Of a DNA stretch of 64,000 bases, positions 8,547 to 16,170 are shown one piece after another. Location of the stretch: contig DHVX01000062.1 of the NCBI GenBank assembly GCA_002412885.1, positions 132,951 through 196,950 on the forward strand, in the 5' to 3' direction. Source of the stretch: Bacteroidales bacterium UBA5197 (lineage in GTDB: Bacteria; Bacteroidota; Bacteroidia; Bacteroidales; Lentimicrobiaceae). Every line of letters starts with the position of its first letter. Position 1 is the stretch's first letter. Below the pieces are notes generated by a model. The model was given only the letters and a program-made list of their open reading frames with translations, was not told the DNA's origin and ran no database searches. The translations under genes and the position numbers were made by a program.

Positions 8547-8868
8547 GAATTGAATATTTAGATACAAATCTTATTGACAAAACAATGCTGCACGCCAGAA
8601 CAAAATAACACAGGTAAATAATATAAATTGATACCTCTGGAAGATCAAAAATGTAAGTGACTTCAGTCATATTAATAAATTCTGTTTGTCGATGGAAAGG
8701 TAGCGCATTCAGATAGTTTTTATACTGCATTTCTGAGGCATTCGTAATCCCATACCTCACCATTTCAGATGAATATCTTTTAGAAGTGTCCAAAGTAATT
8801 TGAGATAATAGGATTAAGAACAATAAGATCAAGTGTATCTTTATCCCAACTTTTGATAATTGTACCAT
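8530..8868 (-). CDS. Small two-helix membrane protein, unknown
   Basis: A 112-residue protein from the ATG at 8868. The frame extends upstream only through a TTG codon and into the preceding gene, so the shorter start is preferred. It has an N-terminal hydrophobic helix (about residues 9-25), a polar central region of about 55 residues and a C-terminal helix (about 78-102). The middle would be extracytoplasmic if both ends are inside. It overlaps the coiled-coil gene downstream by 17 bp and follows the 68-residue gene by 40 bp. No family is recognised. Confidence 0.5.
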   Translation of the reverse strand: MVQLSKVGIKIHLILLFLILLSQITLDTSKRYSSEMVRYGITNASEMQYKNYLNALPFHRQTEFINMTEVTYIFDLPEVSIYIIYLCYFVLACSIVLSIRFVSKYSIHESQQ

Positions 8869-8908
8869 GATAATAGAATTTTGGTTAAATATTGAAGGTT
8901 CAAAATGT

Positions 8909-9115
8909 TTAAGTAGAAGTGTTTTCTTGTTTAATACTCGGTTCGAGTGAGGTTTCATTTTCTCTATGTTCACTATGCCCAACTTTTTTCTTCATAAGTT
9001 TTAAAAGTAACGCTTTCACTTTTAACCTTGACAATCCTGAACTTTTCGATTGTTCATCGGCAGTTTTATTCAACCATTGGCTGAACTCTTCCCGATTCAT
9101 CTTATTGCTATCCAT
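8909..9115 (-). CDS. Small basic protein, unknown
   Basis: A 68-residue, Lys/Glu-rich soluble protein with a predicted helical N-terminal half (N-R-E-E-F-S-Q-W-L-N-K-T) and a disordered, charged C-terminus. It starts at ATG 9115 and is the first of the three small minus-strand genes here. The tight order suggests an operon of unknown function. No domain is recognised and reality as a gene is only moderately supported. Confidence 0.4.
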   Translation of the reverse strand: MDSNKMNREEFSQWLNKTADEQSKSSGLSRLKVKALLLKLMKKKVGHSEHRENETSLEPSIKQENTST

Positions 9116-9531
9116 CAGTTGGTGTTTCGCATGGTGTAATAAAAGTTTATCAACAATAAAATTATAAAAACTTTGATTACATCGCTCTAAATAAAACTAA
9201 AGCTTACAGACACACAGTATGATTGAATTATTTAATAGTGTCAGAATCATCTTCAATTATGATTTAAAAAGTCAACACTTCTGTAATGCTTATTAATAAA
9301 GGGTAGTATGAAGTATATTAATAGAAAGTTTATAGAGTTTTCATAGAATAATTACAAAGTGAAGGAATAACTAAAATTTATTTTTCGGGTCTTGCTAGGG
9401 GAGATAATGAAATAATAATGTTGAATTTCTTAATTGCATCGTATAAATAATCCATAACTTTGCTATTAGAATAACTGATAATCTTTGACAGACTTTTATT
9501 AATTCACTTTTAAAACGATACATTCATCAAT
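9116..9531. other. Divergent intergenic region with one plus-strand promoter
   Basis: This 416-bp AT-rich region separates the small minus-strand genes from the two-HTH regulator. Apart from the promoter at 9434-9462 I see no gene, RNA or clear repeat. Confidence 0.5.
9434..9462 (+). promoter_or_regulatory. Promoter of the two-HTH regulator
   Basis: TAACTTTG at 9455-9462 fits TAnnTTTG, and TTG at 9434-9436 lies 18 bp upstream. The gene start is 69 bp downstream, leaving a leader of about 60 nt. Confidence 0.5.
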
Positions 9532-10068
9532 ATGAACAATGAGCAACATGAAATTGTCGGAAGGATACTTCAAACAATAAAAGATACAAAGTTGAGTAAT
9601 GCGGCTTTTGCAAAACGCATTGGCACCGGAAGAGCAAACTTCTCTTCTTATTTGACCGAAAAGAGAACTGTGACTGATCGGTTACTCTTGAAAATTTCCC
9701 ATGAGTTCGGAGTGGATTATAATTGGCTGAAAATGGGTACAATTAGAGAAACTTCCTCAGAGTTCAAACCAGCAAAACTTATAAGTAGGGCATCCAGACT
9801 AGAAGCTATTAGGAAGGCTTTAAACTTGTCTGTAAGGGATTTCGCTCTTCGGGCCAATATGACACCGGAGAACGTTAATAATATTGAGGATGGGAAAGTC
9901 AGCTTAACTGGTATTCAGTGTGAGAACATTGGTAATACTTTCAGCGTAAATGTCGATTATTTACTTGACGGTAATGGAGAAATGTTCCGTCAGCCAGAAA
10001 TACCAGATGAAAGACGCATAGGGGATTTAACAGTAAAAGAGTTTAAAAACCTATTAAGGACTCTATGA
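9532..10068 (+). CDS. Transcriptional regulator with two XRE helix-turn-helix domains
   Basis: A 178-residue protein with an N-terminal HTH (about residues 8-67, containing L-S-N-A-A-F-A-K-R-I-G and V-D-Y-N-W-L) and a second HTH (about 87-145, containing L-S-V-R-D-F-A-L-R-A-N-M-T and V-D-Y-L-L-D-G-N-G). The V-D-Y-x-W/L-L-x-G endings are typical of Bacteroidota phage-type repressors, where an HTH precedes a short G-E-M-F tail. The second half looks like a divergent duplicate of the first. There is no peptidase S24 domain, so RecA-triggered self-cleavage is not expected. No phage genes lie nearby; it may control the divergent small-protein genes. Confidence 0.75.
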   Translation: MNNEQHEIVGRILQTIKDTKLSNAAFAKRIGTGRANFSSYLTEKRTVTDRLLLKISHEFGVDYNWLKMGTIRETSSEFKPAKLISRASRLEAIRKALNLSVRDFALRANMTPENVNNIEDGKVSLTGIQCENIGNTFSVNVDYLLDGNGEMFRQPEIPDERRIGDLTVKEFKNLLRTL

Positions 10069-10214
10069 ATAGCCAATGACCCATTATCAGAGTTAACGTA
10101 TAGTAAATGTAGTTAGCCTTAATAATGAATGTTAAATGGACTATTGATAGTTGAAAGTAGATTAAAATCTTTATAACAATGGAATAGGGTGTACAATTAA
10201 GGTGTGCATCAAAC

Positions 10215-10247
10215 AAAAAACCACTCACAATCAAGCAAGTGGTTTTT
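10215..10247 (-). terminator. Intrinsic terminator after tRNA-Gln
   Basis: AAAAAACCACT (10215-10225) pairs with AGTGGTTTTT (10238-10247) around a 12-nt loop, with A and T runs on the two sides. It lies 10 bp past the tRNA 3' end and could also end transcription of the plus-strand regulator. Confidence 0.7.
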
Positions 10248-10257
10248 CTCATTTTGT

Positions 10258-10329
10258 TGACCTACTAGGGGTCGAACCTAGACTCTTCTGATCCAGAATC
10301 AGACGTGTTGCCAGTTACACCATAGGTCA
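10258..10329 (-). tRNA. tRNA-Gln(CTG)
   Basis: The 72-nt minus-strand sequence folds into a full cloverleaf: acceptor TGACCTA/TAGGTCA, D arm GTG/CAC, anticodon stem TCTGA/TCAGA with loop TTCTGGA (anticodon CTG), and T arm CTAGG/CCTAG around TTCGACC. CCA is not encoded. It lies 73 nt downstream of glnS on the same strand, so the synthetase and its cognate tRNA may share a transcript. Confidence 0.95.
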
Positions 10330-10402
10330 GTAATCGGGCTGCAAAAGTAGTAAAATGTTTTTTGTAGTTGCAAACTTTATTCAAAAAACTTTTTACCGGT
10401 TT

Positions 10403-12106
10403 TTAATTCTTTGCTTTGGCCCATGAATCCTTTAAAGCAACGGTTCTGTTGAATACCAGATGATCTGGTTTTGAGTCGGTATCGGTGCAGAAATAGCCCA
10501 ATCGTTCGAACTGGAATTTGTCCAGAGCCTGGGTTCCGGCAACTGACGATTCAACATATCCTTTGATTACTTTGAGTGAATCAGGATTAAGGTTTGTTTT
10601 GTAGTCTTCGCCCTCTGGAACATCTTCGGGGCTTTCGCTGAGGAAAAGTCTGTCATACAGCCTTATTTCAGCCTGCAGCGCAAATTGAGCCGACACCCAG
10701 TGCAGGGTTCCTTTTACTTTGCGGTTGCTGTTGGCACGTCCGCTAAGGGTTTCAGGATCGTGGGTGCAATGGATTTCAGTAATTTCCCCGGTAACGGGAT
10801 CTTTAACTACCGATTCGCATTTAATAATGTAGGCATATTTCAGGCGAACTTCACGGCCTGGAGCCAAGCGGAAGAACTTTGAAGGAGGATCTTCCATAAA
10901 GTCATCGCGCTCAATATATAATTCGCGGGTAAAGTTTACCTTTCGGGTTCCGGCTTCAGGATCTTCGGGGTTATTCACCGCATTCATCTCTTCAACCTGA
11001 CCTTCAGGGAAGTTGGTGATGATAAGCTTTACAGGATTAATCACACCCATTACCCTGTTGGCGGTTTTATTCAGATCTTCACGTACACAAAATTCGAGCA
11101 ATCCGACGTCAATCACGTTTTCGCGCTTGGCAACGCCCACCAGATCAGAGAAATTACGGAGTGATCCGGGTGTAAAACCCCTGCGCCTCAGACCGGAAAT
11201 GGTTGGCATTCGCGGATCATCCCAGCCGCTGACAAAATTGTTCTTTACCAGCTCAAGCAATTTGCGCTTGCTCATCACGGTATAAGTCATATTCAGGCGG
11301 GCAAATTCAATCTGCTGGGGAGCAAAAATTTCCAGTTCGCGGATGCACCAGTCATAAAGCGGACGATGAACTTCAAATTCGAGGGTACAAATGCTGTGGG
11401 TAATTCCTTCGATGCTGTCGCTCTGGCCATGGGCAAAGTCGTACATCGGATAGATGCACCACTGGTTTCCGGTGCGATGGTGTTCAGTATGAATAATGCG
11501 GTAGAGTAGGGGATCGCGCATGTGCATATTGGGCGATGTCATATCAATCTTTGCTCTGAGAACACGGCTTCCTTCGGCAAATTCGCCGGCTTTCATACGT
11601 CGGAATAGGTCGAGGTTTTCCTCAACGGATCGGTTCCTGAAAGGACTTTCCTGGCCCGGTCGGGTAGGGGTACCTTTTTGCTCAGCGATCTGTTCGGCTG
11701 AGAGATCGCATACATAAGCTTTTCCTTTGAGGATAAGGTTTTCGGCAAACTGATAAATTTGTGGGAAATAATCGGAAGCATAAAATTCGCGCCCTTCCCA
11801 GTCGAAGCCGAGCCAATGAACGTCATACCGGATAGAGTCAACATATTCAACATCTTCCTTCACCGGGTTGGTATCGTCGAAACGGAGGTTGCATTTTCCG
11901 TTGTATTTCAGTGCAGTTCCGAAATTCAGGCAAATGGATTTGGCATGACCAATGTGCAGATAACCATTGGGTTCCGGCGGAAAACGGGTGTGTACACGCC
12001 CATCGTTCTTGCCGTTGCGGATATCTTCCTCAATAATGGAATGTATAAAATTGGTTGGTGTTTTGCTTTCACCAGTAAGTTCAGATGCCGGTTTATTCTC
12101 GCTCAT
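10403..12106 (-). CDS. glnS: Glutaminyl-tRNA synthetase
   Basis: A 567-residue class Ib synthetase, close to the 554 residues of E. coli GlnRS. The P-P-E-P-N-G-Y-L-H-I-G-H signature ends at residue 54 and the KMSKS-type loop reads V-M278-S-K-R-K. Y-P-M-Y-D-F-A-H-G and W-D-D-P-R-M-P-T-I-S-G-L-R are typical of GlnRS rather than GluRS, and the C-terminal two-barrel anticodon-binding domain is present (about 340-560). It charges tRNA-Gln directly in the cytoplasm. A tRNA-Gln gene lies just downstream. The upstream mntP-like gene is 128 bp away on the same strand. Confidence 0.97.
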   Translation of the reverse strand: MSENKPASELTGESKTPTNFIHSIIEEDIRNGKNDGRVHTRFPPEPNGYLHIGHAKSICLNFGTALKYNGKCNLRFDDTNPVKEDVEYVDSIRYDVHWLGFDWEGREFYASDYFPQIYQFAENLILKGKAYVCDLSAEQIAEQKGTPTRPGQESPFRNRSVEENLDLFRRMKAGEFAEGSRVLRAKIDMTSPNMHMRDPLLYRIIHTEHHRTGNQWCIYPMYDFAHGQSDSIEGITHSICTLEFEVHRPLYDWCIRELEIFAPQQIEFARLNMTYTVMSKRKLLELVKNNFVSGWDDPRMPTISGLRRRGFTPGSLRNFSDLVGVAKRENVIDVGLLEFCVREDLNKTANRVMGVINPVKLIITNFPEGQVEEMNAVNNPEDPEAGTRKVNFTRELYIERDDFMEDPPSKFFRLAPGREVRLKYAYIIKCESVVKDPVTGEITEIHCTHDPETLSGRANSNRKVKGTLHWVSAQFALQAEIRLYDRLFLSESPEDVPEGEDYKTNLNPDSLKVIKGYVESSVAGTQALDKFQFERLGYFCTDTDSKPDHLVFNRTVALKDSWAKAKN

Positions 12107-12234
12107 TTTATAACTTTTGTTTTAAAGTGTGCAAAGATACGGAATTGCAATTTCTGAATTGCGGTTTCGGGCTTTTGATTTAAAAGGGATGTTGGAAAAG
12201 GTTGCTTCGGCGGGCTACAGATTGCTTGGCTTCG

Positions 12235-12816
12235 TTAAAACCAGAGGTGCTCTATCAATATCTTCACGCCTATCCCGATAAGGATAACACCACCCAGCAA
12301 TTCCATGCGTTTGCCTAAATGATTTCCGGCTTTTTTGCCGAATAAAATACCTAGCATTGACATAATAAAAGTGACGGAACCGATTACCAGAACCGGAAGA
12401 AGTATCGACAGCCAGAGTGGTCGGTCAGGGGTTTCGATAAATGCAAAACTCACCCCTACAATCAGGGCATCAATGCTGGTGGCAACAGACATGGTGAGCA
12501 GTACAAGCGGTTTTAACGGGTGGAAACTATTCCGTTGCTCTTCTGATTTAAGGCTTTCGATGATCATTTTTACACCCAATGCCGAAAGCAATCCAAAAGC
12601 AATCCAATGGTCATACTCACCTAAATAATCGCGGATGGAAATGCCGGCCAGCCAGCCAAGCAATGGCATCATCGCCTGAAAAAATGCCAGCGTAAAAGCA
12701 ATTATACAAGCTTTGAAGAATCTTATTCCCGGAAGCATCAATCCACTGCTGACGGATACTGCAAAAGAATCGAAAGAGAGGCTGAGTGCAAGAAAAAAAA
12801 GCGTAATAAATTCCAT
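12235..12816 (-). CDS. mntP: MntP-family putative manganese efflux protein
   Basis: A 193-residue protein with six hydrophobic helices, the size of MntP (DUF204). It has the internal two-fold repeat of the family: S-F-D-S-F-A-V-S-V-S-S-G in helix 1 and A-T-S-I-D-A-L-I-V-G-V in the second half, where the Asp residues line the cation path. Characterised MntP exports Mn2+. The helix 1 motif is D-S-F rather than the common D-A-F. No Mn riboswitch (yybP-ykoY) is recognisable in the 57 bp upstream. Transport specificity is inferred. Confidence 0.85.
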   Translation of the reverse strand: MEFITLFFLALSLSFDSFAVSVSSGLMLPGIRFFKACIIAFTLAFFQAMMPLLGWLAGISIRDYLGEYDHWIAFGLLSALGVKMIIESLKSEEQRNSFHPLKPLVLLTMSVATSIDALIVGVSFAFIETPDRPLWLSILLPVLVIGSVTFIMSMLGILFGKKAGNHLGKRMELLGGVILIGIGVKILIEHLWF

Positions 12817-12873
12817 TTAACCGGGGATTGAGCCGGCAAAAGTAATGGTTTTTATCAGAAAATGAAGGTGGAT

Positions 12874-13407
12874 TTATTTCAGTAAATTGTGATCCTGAAG
12901 TTTGCGAAGCATATTTAAAGAACCTGCTACTGACTCAGTAAGCCCATTGCCCGAAATGGTTGCTCCTGAAATTGCATCAATTCCTCTGCCATACTCAGGA
13001 ATTGAATCCGGCGAGAATCCGTTAAATTTACTGAGCCACTTGCGCCCTGTAACTGCATTTCCATGCGTTGCCGCATAATTCAGCACCAGAAGTTTTGATA
13101 TCTGAAAGTTGGTGTCAACAATCATGGCATAATCAAATTCATGATACCGGCCCCATGCTTTGTCAATATTGAGCCAGCCCAGAATTTCTCCTTTTTCGAG
13201 AACTGCAAACCACTTGCCTTCACTGTTAAGAATTTCCGGATCATCAATCTCCGGCAGATTCAGTTTTAACATAGAATATTCCGCCTTATTTTCAGGATAG
13301 AGCTCCTTCACGGATTTATCAATCTTTTTTATGCTTTCCTTAGATAAAGGTGGATTCCCGGAAGCAAGAGCCAGAAATAAAAATGTAATTATCAACAGGG
13401 TTTTCAT
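12874..13407 (-). CDS. Exported FMN-binding domain protein
   Basis: A 177-residue protein with a short signal peptide (residues 1-16) and a C-terminal FMN-binding domain. The flavinylation-type motif is S147-G-A-T-I-S152, preceded by G-R-G-I-D-A-I. In NqrC and RnfG the last residue of the motif is a Thr that carries covalent FMN; here it is Ser, which some family members use. The protein would carry electrons in the periplasm if modified by an ApbE enzyme, which is not in this window. It lies 148 bp downstream of a porin gene on the same strand, suggesting a shared envelope redox or uptake role. Confidence 0.82.
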   Translation of the reverse strand: MKTLLIITFLFLALASGNPPLSKESIKKIDKSVKELYPENKAEYSMLKLNLPEIDDPEILNSEGKWFAVLEKGEILGWLNIDKAWGRYHEFDYAMIVDTNFQISKLLVLNYAATHGNAVTGRKWLSKFNGFSPDSIPEYGRGIDAISGATISGNGLTESVAGSLNMLRKLQDHNLLK

Positions 13408-13424
13408 GGTTTATTATTATGAAA

Positions 13425-13447
13425 ATTCAGGGGAATATCCCCTGAAT
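13425..13447. repeat. Perfect hairpin between the porin and FMN-protein genes
   Basis: ATTCAGGGG and CCCCTGAAT flank the 5-bp loop AATAT, giving a 9-bp perfect stem 18 bp upstream of the FMN-protein start. There is no U-tract on the minus-strand side, so an operator or an mRNA-stabilising or processing hairpin is more likely than a terminator. Confidence 0.55.
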
Positions 13448-13555
13448 CTTATCAACGGCAATCTTTAATCGATTAATCAACAAAATGTAATTTTCCCCTG
13501 CACCTCAAATTTCATGGATTAAAAAATAAGTTGCGGTAGATTAGGGTCAATATCT

Positions 13556-14740
13556 TCAGAAATTGACGCCGATACCCGCGTTAAATGAAGATCCGAATTT
13601 CTTTACTCCTTCCTGACGGGTAAGCTGAATGTCAGTTTTTATCACTGCACCTTCAGATATTTTAAACCCGAGTCCGGTTGTGATTTCGGTCATATTGTAA
13701 GCTTTGTTTTTAACCATTCCGTTTTCAGTTGCGGCGTGAAGGTTATATTTTTCAAGTCTGGCAAACAGAATAAGAGGTGTGGCTGAATGACTGGTTTTGT
13801 GCAAAAGGTTATACGCAGCTTCGGCATACCAACCGTTTAATCGTGAACCAAGATCTTTGCCTGTGAAACCATTATACGCTGCACTGTTACTCACTGAATT
13901 CAAGATATATTGCCCCCTGAGTTCCAGACCGCCTATACTGTATCGGGCATCCAGTCCCAGCATCATCATATTTACAACCGATGAATCGGCACGCGCCTGC
14001 AATGATTCGTTTTCCTTTGGAAGGTTGTTGTATAGTGTTGATTGGGTGTTTCCGAAGTATCCGGCCAAACCTACGTTCAGTCCACTGATACCATAAAAAT
14101 CAAGCTTTGCAGAAAGGTTTGGAGATGAAATATACGATTCAGCGCCTCGTTGTCTGCCACTGCGAAATCCATTCGGACCACCTAGTCTGGCGGTTCCGTC
14201 GTATCCGTTAAACCCATTTACGATATATAACTGATACTTGAGTGAGGCTGCACTTAAGTTCCCGGCGGCACCAACACCAATTTCACGCCATGTGGTAGGT
14301 ACAATCCTGGTGTCGATCGAAGGGCGTTTCACTCCGTTATATGTTGTAGGTTCGTGATATTCATTCACAATTCCCATTGGAATAATCATCAATCCACCCC
14401 TCAGCATAAAAGCATCGTTGAAGCGATACTGCATAAAAGCCTGCTCAACCCAGAGTTCTTTAACATGTTCAAACTCAACTTCACTGAAGAACTCAAGTTT
14501 GTCGCTGAATTTATAATTCATAAGCAACACCAGGCGGGTAACATCCAGCTTGCCGTTTTTTCGCAGCGAATCGTTGAGCGGTTGGGTGTAATCTACATGT
14601 CCGTAAAGACCCAGCATCAGCTTTTTGTCGGATGGACGGTTCATAAACGATTCGGAAATACTCTGTGGAGCCAATGTTTCCTGAGCATTAAGAAGCTTAA
14701 AAAATAGAATCAGAATTATTATAAGTGAAAAAGGTTTCAT
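13556..14740 (-). CDS. Outer-membrane porin-like beta-barrel protein
   Basis: A 394-residue protein with a signal peptide (residues 1-19, ending L-N-A-Q) and a barrel-like mature part. It resembles phosphate-selective or OprP-type porins of Bacteroidota: K-L-M-L-G-L-Y-G-H-V near the N-terminus, F-F-S-E-V-E-F-E-H mid-protein, L-R-G-G-L-M-I-I-P-M-G, T-T-W-R-E-I-G-V-G, and a C-terminal strand ending in F. It probably lets small solutes across the outer membrane. The FMN-binding gene follows on the same strand. The solute is unknown. Confidence 0.75.
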   Translation of the reverse strand: MKPFSLIIILILFFKLLNAQETLAPQSISESFMNRPSDKKLMLGLYGHVDYTQPLNDSLRKNGKLDVTRLVLLMNYKFSDKLEFFSEVEFEHVKELWVEQAFMQYRFNDAFMLRGGLMIIPMGIVNEYHEPTTYNGVKRPSIDTRIVPTTWREIGVGAAGNLSAASLKYQLYIVNGFNGYDGTARLGGPNGFRSGRQRGAESYISSPNLSAKLDFYGISGLNVGLAGYFGNTQSTLYNNLPKENESLQARADSSVVNMMMLGLDARYSIGGLELRGQYILNSVSNSAAYNGFTGKDLGSRLNGWYAEAAYNLLHKTSHSATPLILFARLEKYNLHAATENGMVKNKAYNMTEITTGLGFKISEGAVIKTDIQLTRQEGVKKFGSSFNAGIGVNF

Positions 14741-15020
14741 GGTACTGCGTTTGTTTTAGTGAAAGAAAAACTGAAATTAAACAGCCGCAAAAGTAGTTTG
14801 ATCAAATCGGTAACGAAATACCTAAAACAGGGTATTTTGTGAAGTTGTTTGATTAGGAGGGTTTTGAATTAAGTTATGGTCAAAAGAAGTATTATGTTAA
14901 TTCATCTGGCTTGTTCAATGAAAACGAACAACAGAAAAAAATGAACGCAGAATCTTTGCAAACCACCTAAAATGTTGATAGGCTTTCGGATAAAAATATT
15001 GAAAAGGGGAGGGGAAAACA

Positions 15021-15051
15021 AAAAAACCAGCCCTTTTCGGAACTGGTTTTT
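15021..15051 (-). terminator. Ancestral terminator of the tRNA-Cys gene, now left of the island
   Basis: AAAAACCAG (15022-15030) pairs with CTGGTTTTT (15043-15051). It abuts the tRNA-Cys 3'-end fragment that begins at 15053. Before integration it would have sat immediately after tRNA-Cys. The minus strand gives a stem followed by a T-run. Confidence 0.65.
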
Positions 15052-15069
15052 GAGGTCTCGAGCGGATTC
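15051..15069. other. Left attachment site (attL)
   Basis: A 19-bp copy of the tRNA-Cys 3' end plus two flanking bases. Similarity to the right copy stops abruptly on both sides (T versus C before, T versus G after). It is not a functional tRNA because the rest of the cloverleaf is missing. Confidence 0.85.
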
Positions 15070-15111
15070 TACTATAATATTGAAAATCAGCGAAATAAAG
15101 ATAACATGTAT

Positions 15112-15127
15112 AACAATTGGTAAACAT
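15112..15127. repeat. Left copy of 16-bp end repeat (candidate integrase or Xis arm site)
   Basis: AACAATTGGTAAACAT lies 43 bp inside the left attachment site. An identical copy lies at 60855-60870, inside the right end. Matching short direct repeats at both ends of a tyrosine-recombinase element are expected for arm-type binding sites. Confidence 0.55.
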
Positions 15128-15135
15128 ATTGAACT

Positions 15136-15690
15136 TTAATCAAATAAAGTTTTTTGAAGACGACTGGGTAAATGAGATGTCAATGTGTTAAGTAATGAAC
15201 TCAACTTCAAATTTAGCAAAATTAATTCATCTCGAACCACCTTCATATTATCAGACAGAGTCAGAGACAATTTGAGTAAAGAATCTAATTCTTTAAAATT
15301 AATGTTTTCATTCAGCTTATCAAATACCATTCGATCCTGTTGGCTTAAGCTAACAATTGTATTTAAATGAGCTATTATAGCTTTTGCGATGGTGTTTTGA
15401 AGCTCAGAAAATTCAAGACTTTCATTCTTTAACATATGTGATGCATCTTTCGCTGATTGAACTATAGACTCTAACAATTTATAGGGCATATGGACTTTTT
15501 CTGCTCCTTCTTCAAAAAAATAATAAACAGATACATTCAAGGCCTCAGCAATCTTTTCGAGTGTTTTTACACTGATTGTTTCATTTTTTAGCGAAGTATA
15601 AAGTCCTTTGGAAGCTCCAATATGCTCCGCAAGCTGTGGTATTGATAATCCCTGTTGTGCACAAAGATCTTTTATCTTATTGTAATTCAT
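15136..15690 (-). CDS. XRE-family repressor of the island
   Basis: A 184-residue protein from the ATG at 15690; a longer frame to 15735 has no better start and would cover an operator. The N-terminal HTH (about residues 3-60) contains L-S-I-P-Q-L-A-E-H-I-G and V-S-V-Y-Y-F-F-E. The C-terminal 100 residues are helical with leucine-rich heptads, probably for oligomerisation. It is the first gene inside the left end and is divergent from the excisionase-like gene across two palindromic operators. By analogy with phage and ICE switches it should hold the island in the integrated state. No S24 cleavage domain is visible. Confidence 0.78.
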   Translation of the reverse strand: MNYNKIKDLCAQQGLSIPQLAEHIGASKGLYTSLKNETISVKTLEKIAEALNVSVYYFFEEGAEKVHMPYKLLESIVQSAKDASHMLKNESLEFSELQNTIAKAIIAHLNTIVSLSQQDRMVFDKLNENINFKELDSLLKLSLTLSDNMKVVRDELILLNLKLSSLLNTLTSHLPSRLQKTLFD

Positions 15691-15726
15691 GTAGTTAAAG
15701 TTTTTATTATAATTGTTGATAAAAAA

Positions 15727-15770
15727 TATAACCAAAAGTTATAAAACAATAACCGAAAGTTATATATTTG
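15727..15770 (+). promoter_or_regulatory. Two palindromic operators and promoter of the island switch
   Basis: TATAAC-CAAAA-GTTATA (15727-15743) and ATAAC-CGAAA-GTTAT (15749-15763) share the core TAACC-RAAA-GTTA, with centres 21 bp apart, two helical turns. The second runs directly into TATATTTG (15763-15770), a TAnnTTTG promoter element reading towards the excisionase-like gene. The divergent XRE repressor is the likely ligand and would block that promoter. Confidence 0.65.
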
Positions 15771-15834
15771 TGAACGCAAATTTACAATTGCGTGTACAAA
15801 AGTAATAAATTAAAAATTGTTAAACAAAAATTTT

Positions 15835-16080
15835 ATGGAAATGATTTTCACATCAGTTAACGAACTGAAAAAAATCGTCAAAGATGCACTTATTGAAATC
15901 GATCAGGAAAAGCATCGCTCCCTCGAAGGTCAAAAGACCTATTCAATTAATGAAGTTTCTAAACGCCTCAGGATGGCGCATAACACAGTCAAGAAATGTG
16001 TTCTTGCCGGGGTAATTAAATCAACCTCTTCCGGGAGGATAACTGAACAAGCCATCAATGATTATCTGGCTTGTAAATAA
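15835..16080 (+). CDS. Excisionase-like helix-turn-helix protein
   Basis: An 81-residue protein from the ATG at 15835; the frame also opens at a TTG 18 bp upstream, which is less likely. The C-terminal half is a MerR/excisionase-type HTH: Y-S-I-N-E-V-S-K-R-L-R, then N-T-V-K-K-C-V-L-A-G-V-I-K and a wing-like S-S-G-R-I-T-E. The N-terminal half is a charged helix. Such proteins in Bacteroidota elements act as excisionases or accessory regulators that bend DNA at attachment sites. It is transcribed from the repressor-controlled promoter, which suits a recombination directionality factor. Confidence 0.7.
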   Translation: MEMIFTSVNELKKIVKDALIEIDQEKHRSLEGQKTYSINEVSKRLRMAHNTVKKCVLAGVIKSTSSGRITEQAINDYLACK

Positions 16081-16170
16081 TTTTCAAAATGTCACCATAC
16101 AGGATACAGACAGCTCTGGTTTTTGAGATCGATGGTCTTAAACACGGTTAACTTTAAATTCAAGTGTAAT

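Noticed and set aside
9532..10068. A resident prophage near the two-HTH regulator
   Set aside because: No integrase, capsid, terminase or lysis gene is nearby. The repressor-like protein alone is not enough.
15051..15069. A second tRNA-Cys gene at the left island end
   Set aside because: Only the 3' 17 nt of the tRNA are present; there is no anticodon or D arm, so it is an attachment-site remnant.
14915..15127. Minus-strand ORF across the left attachment site
   Set aside because: It spans a terminator and the attL junction, and its composition is not protein-like.
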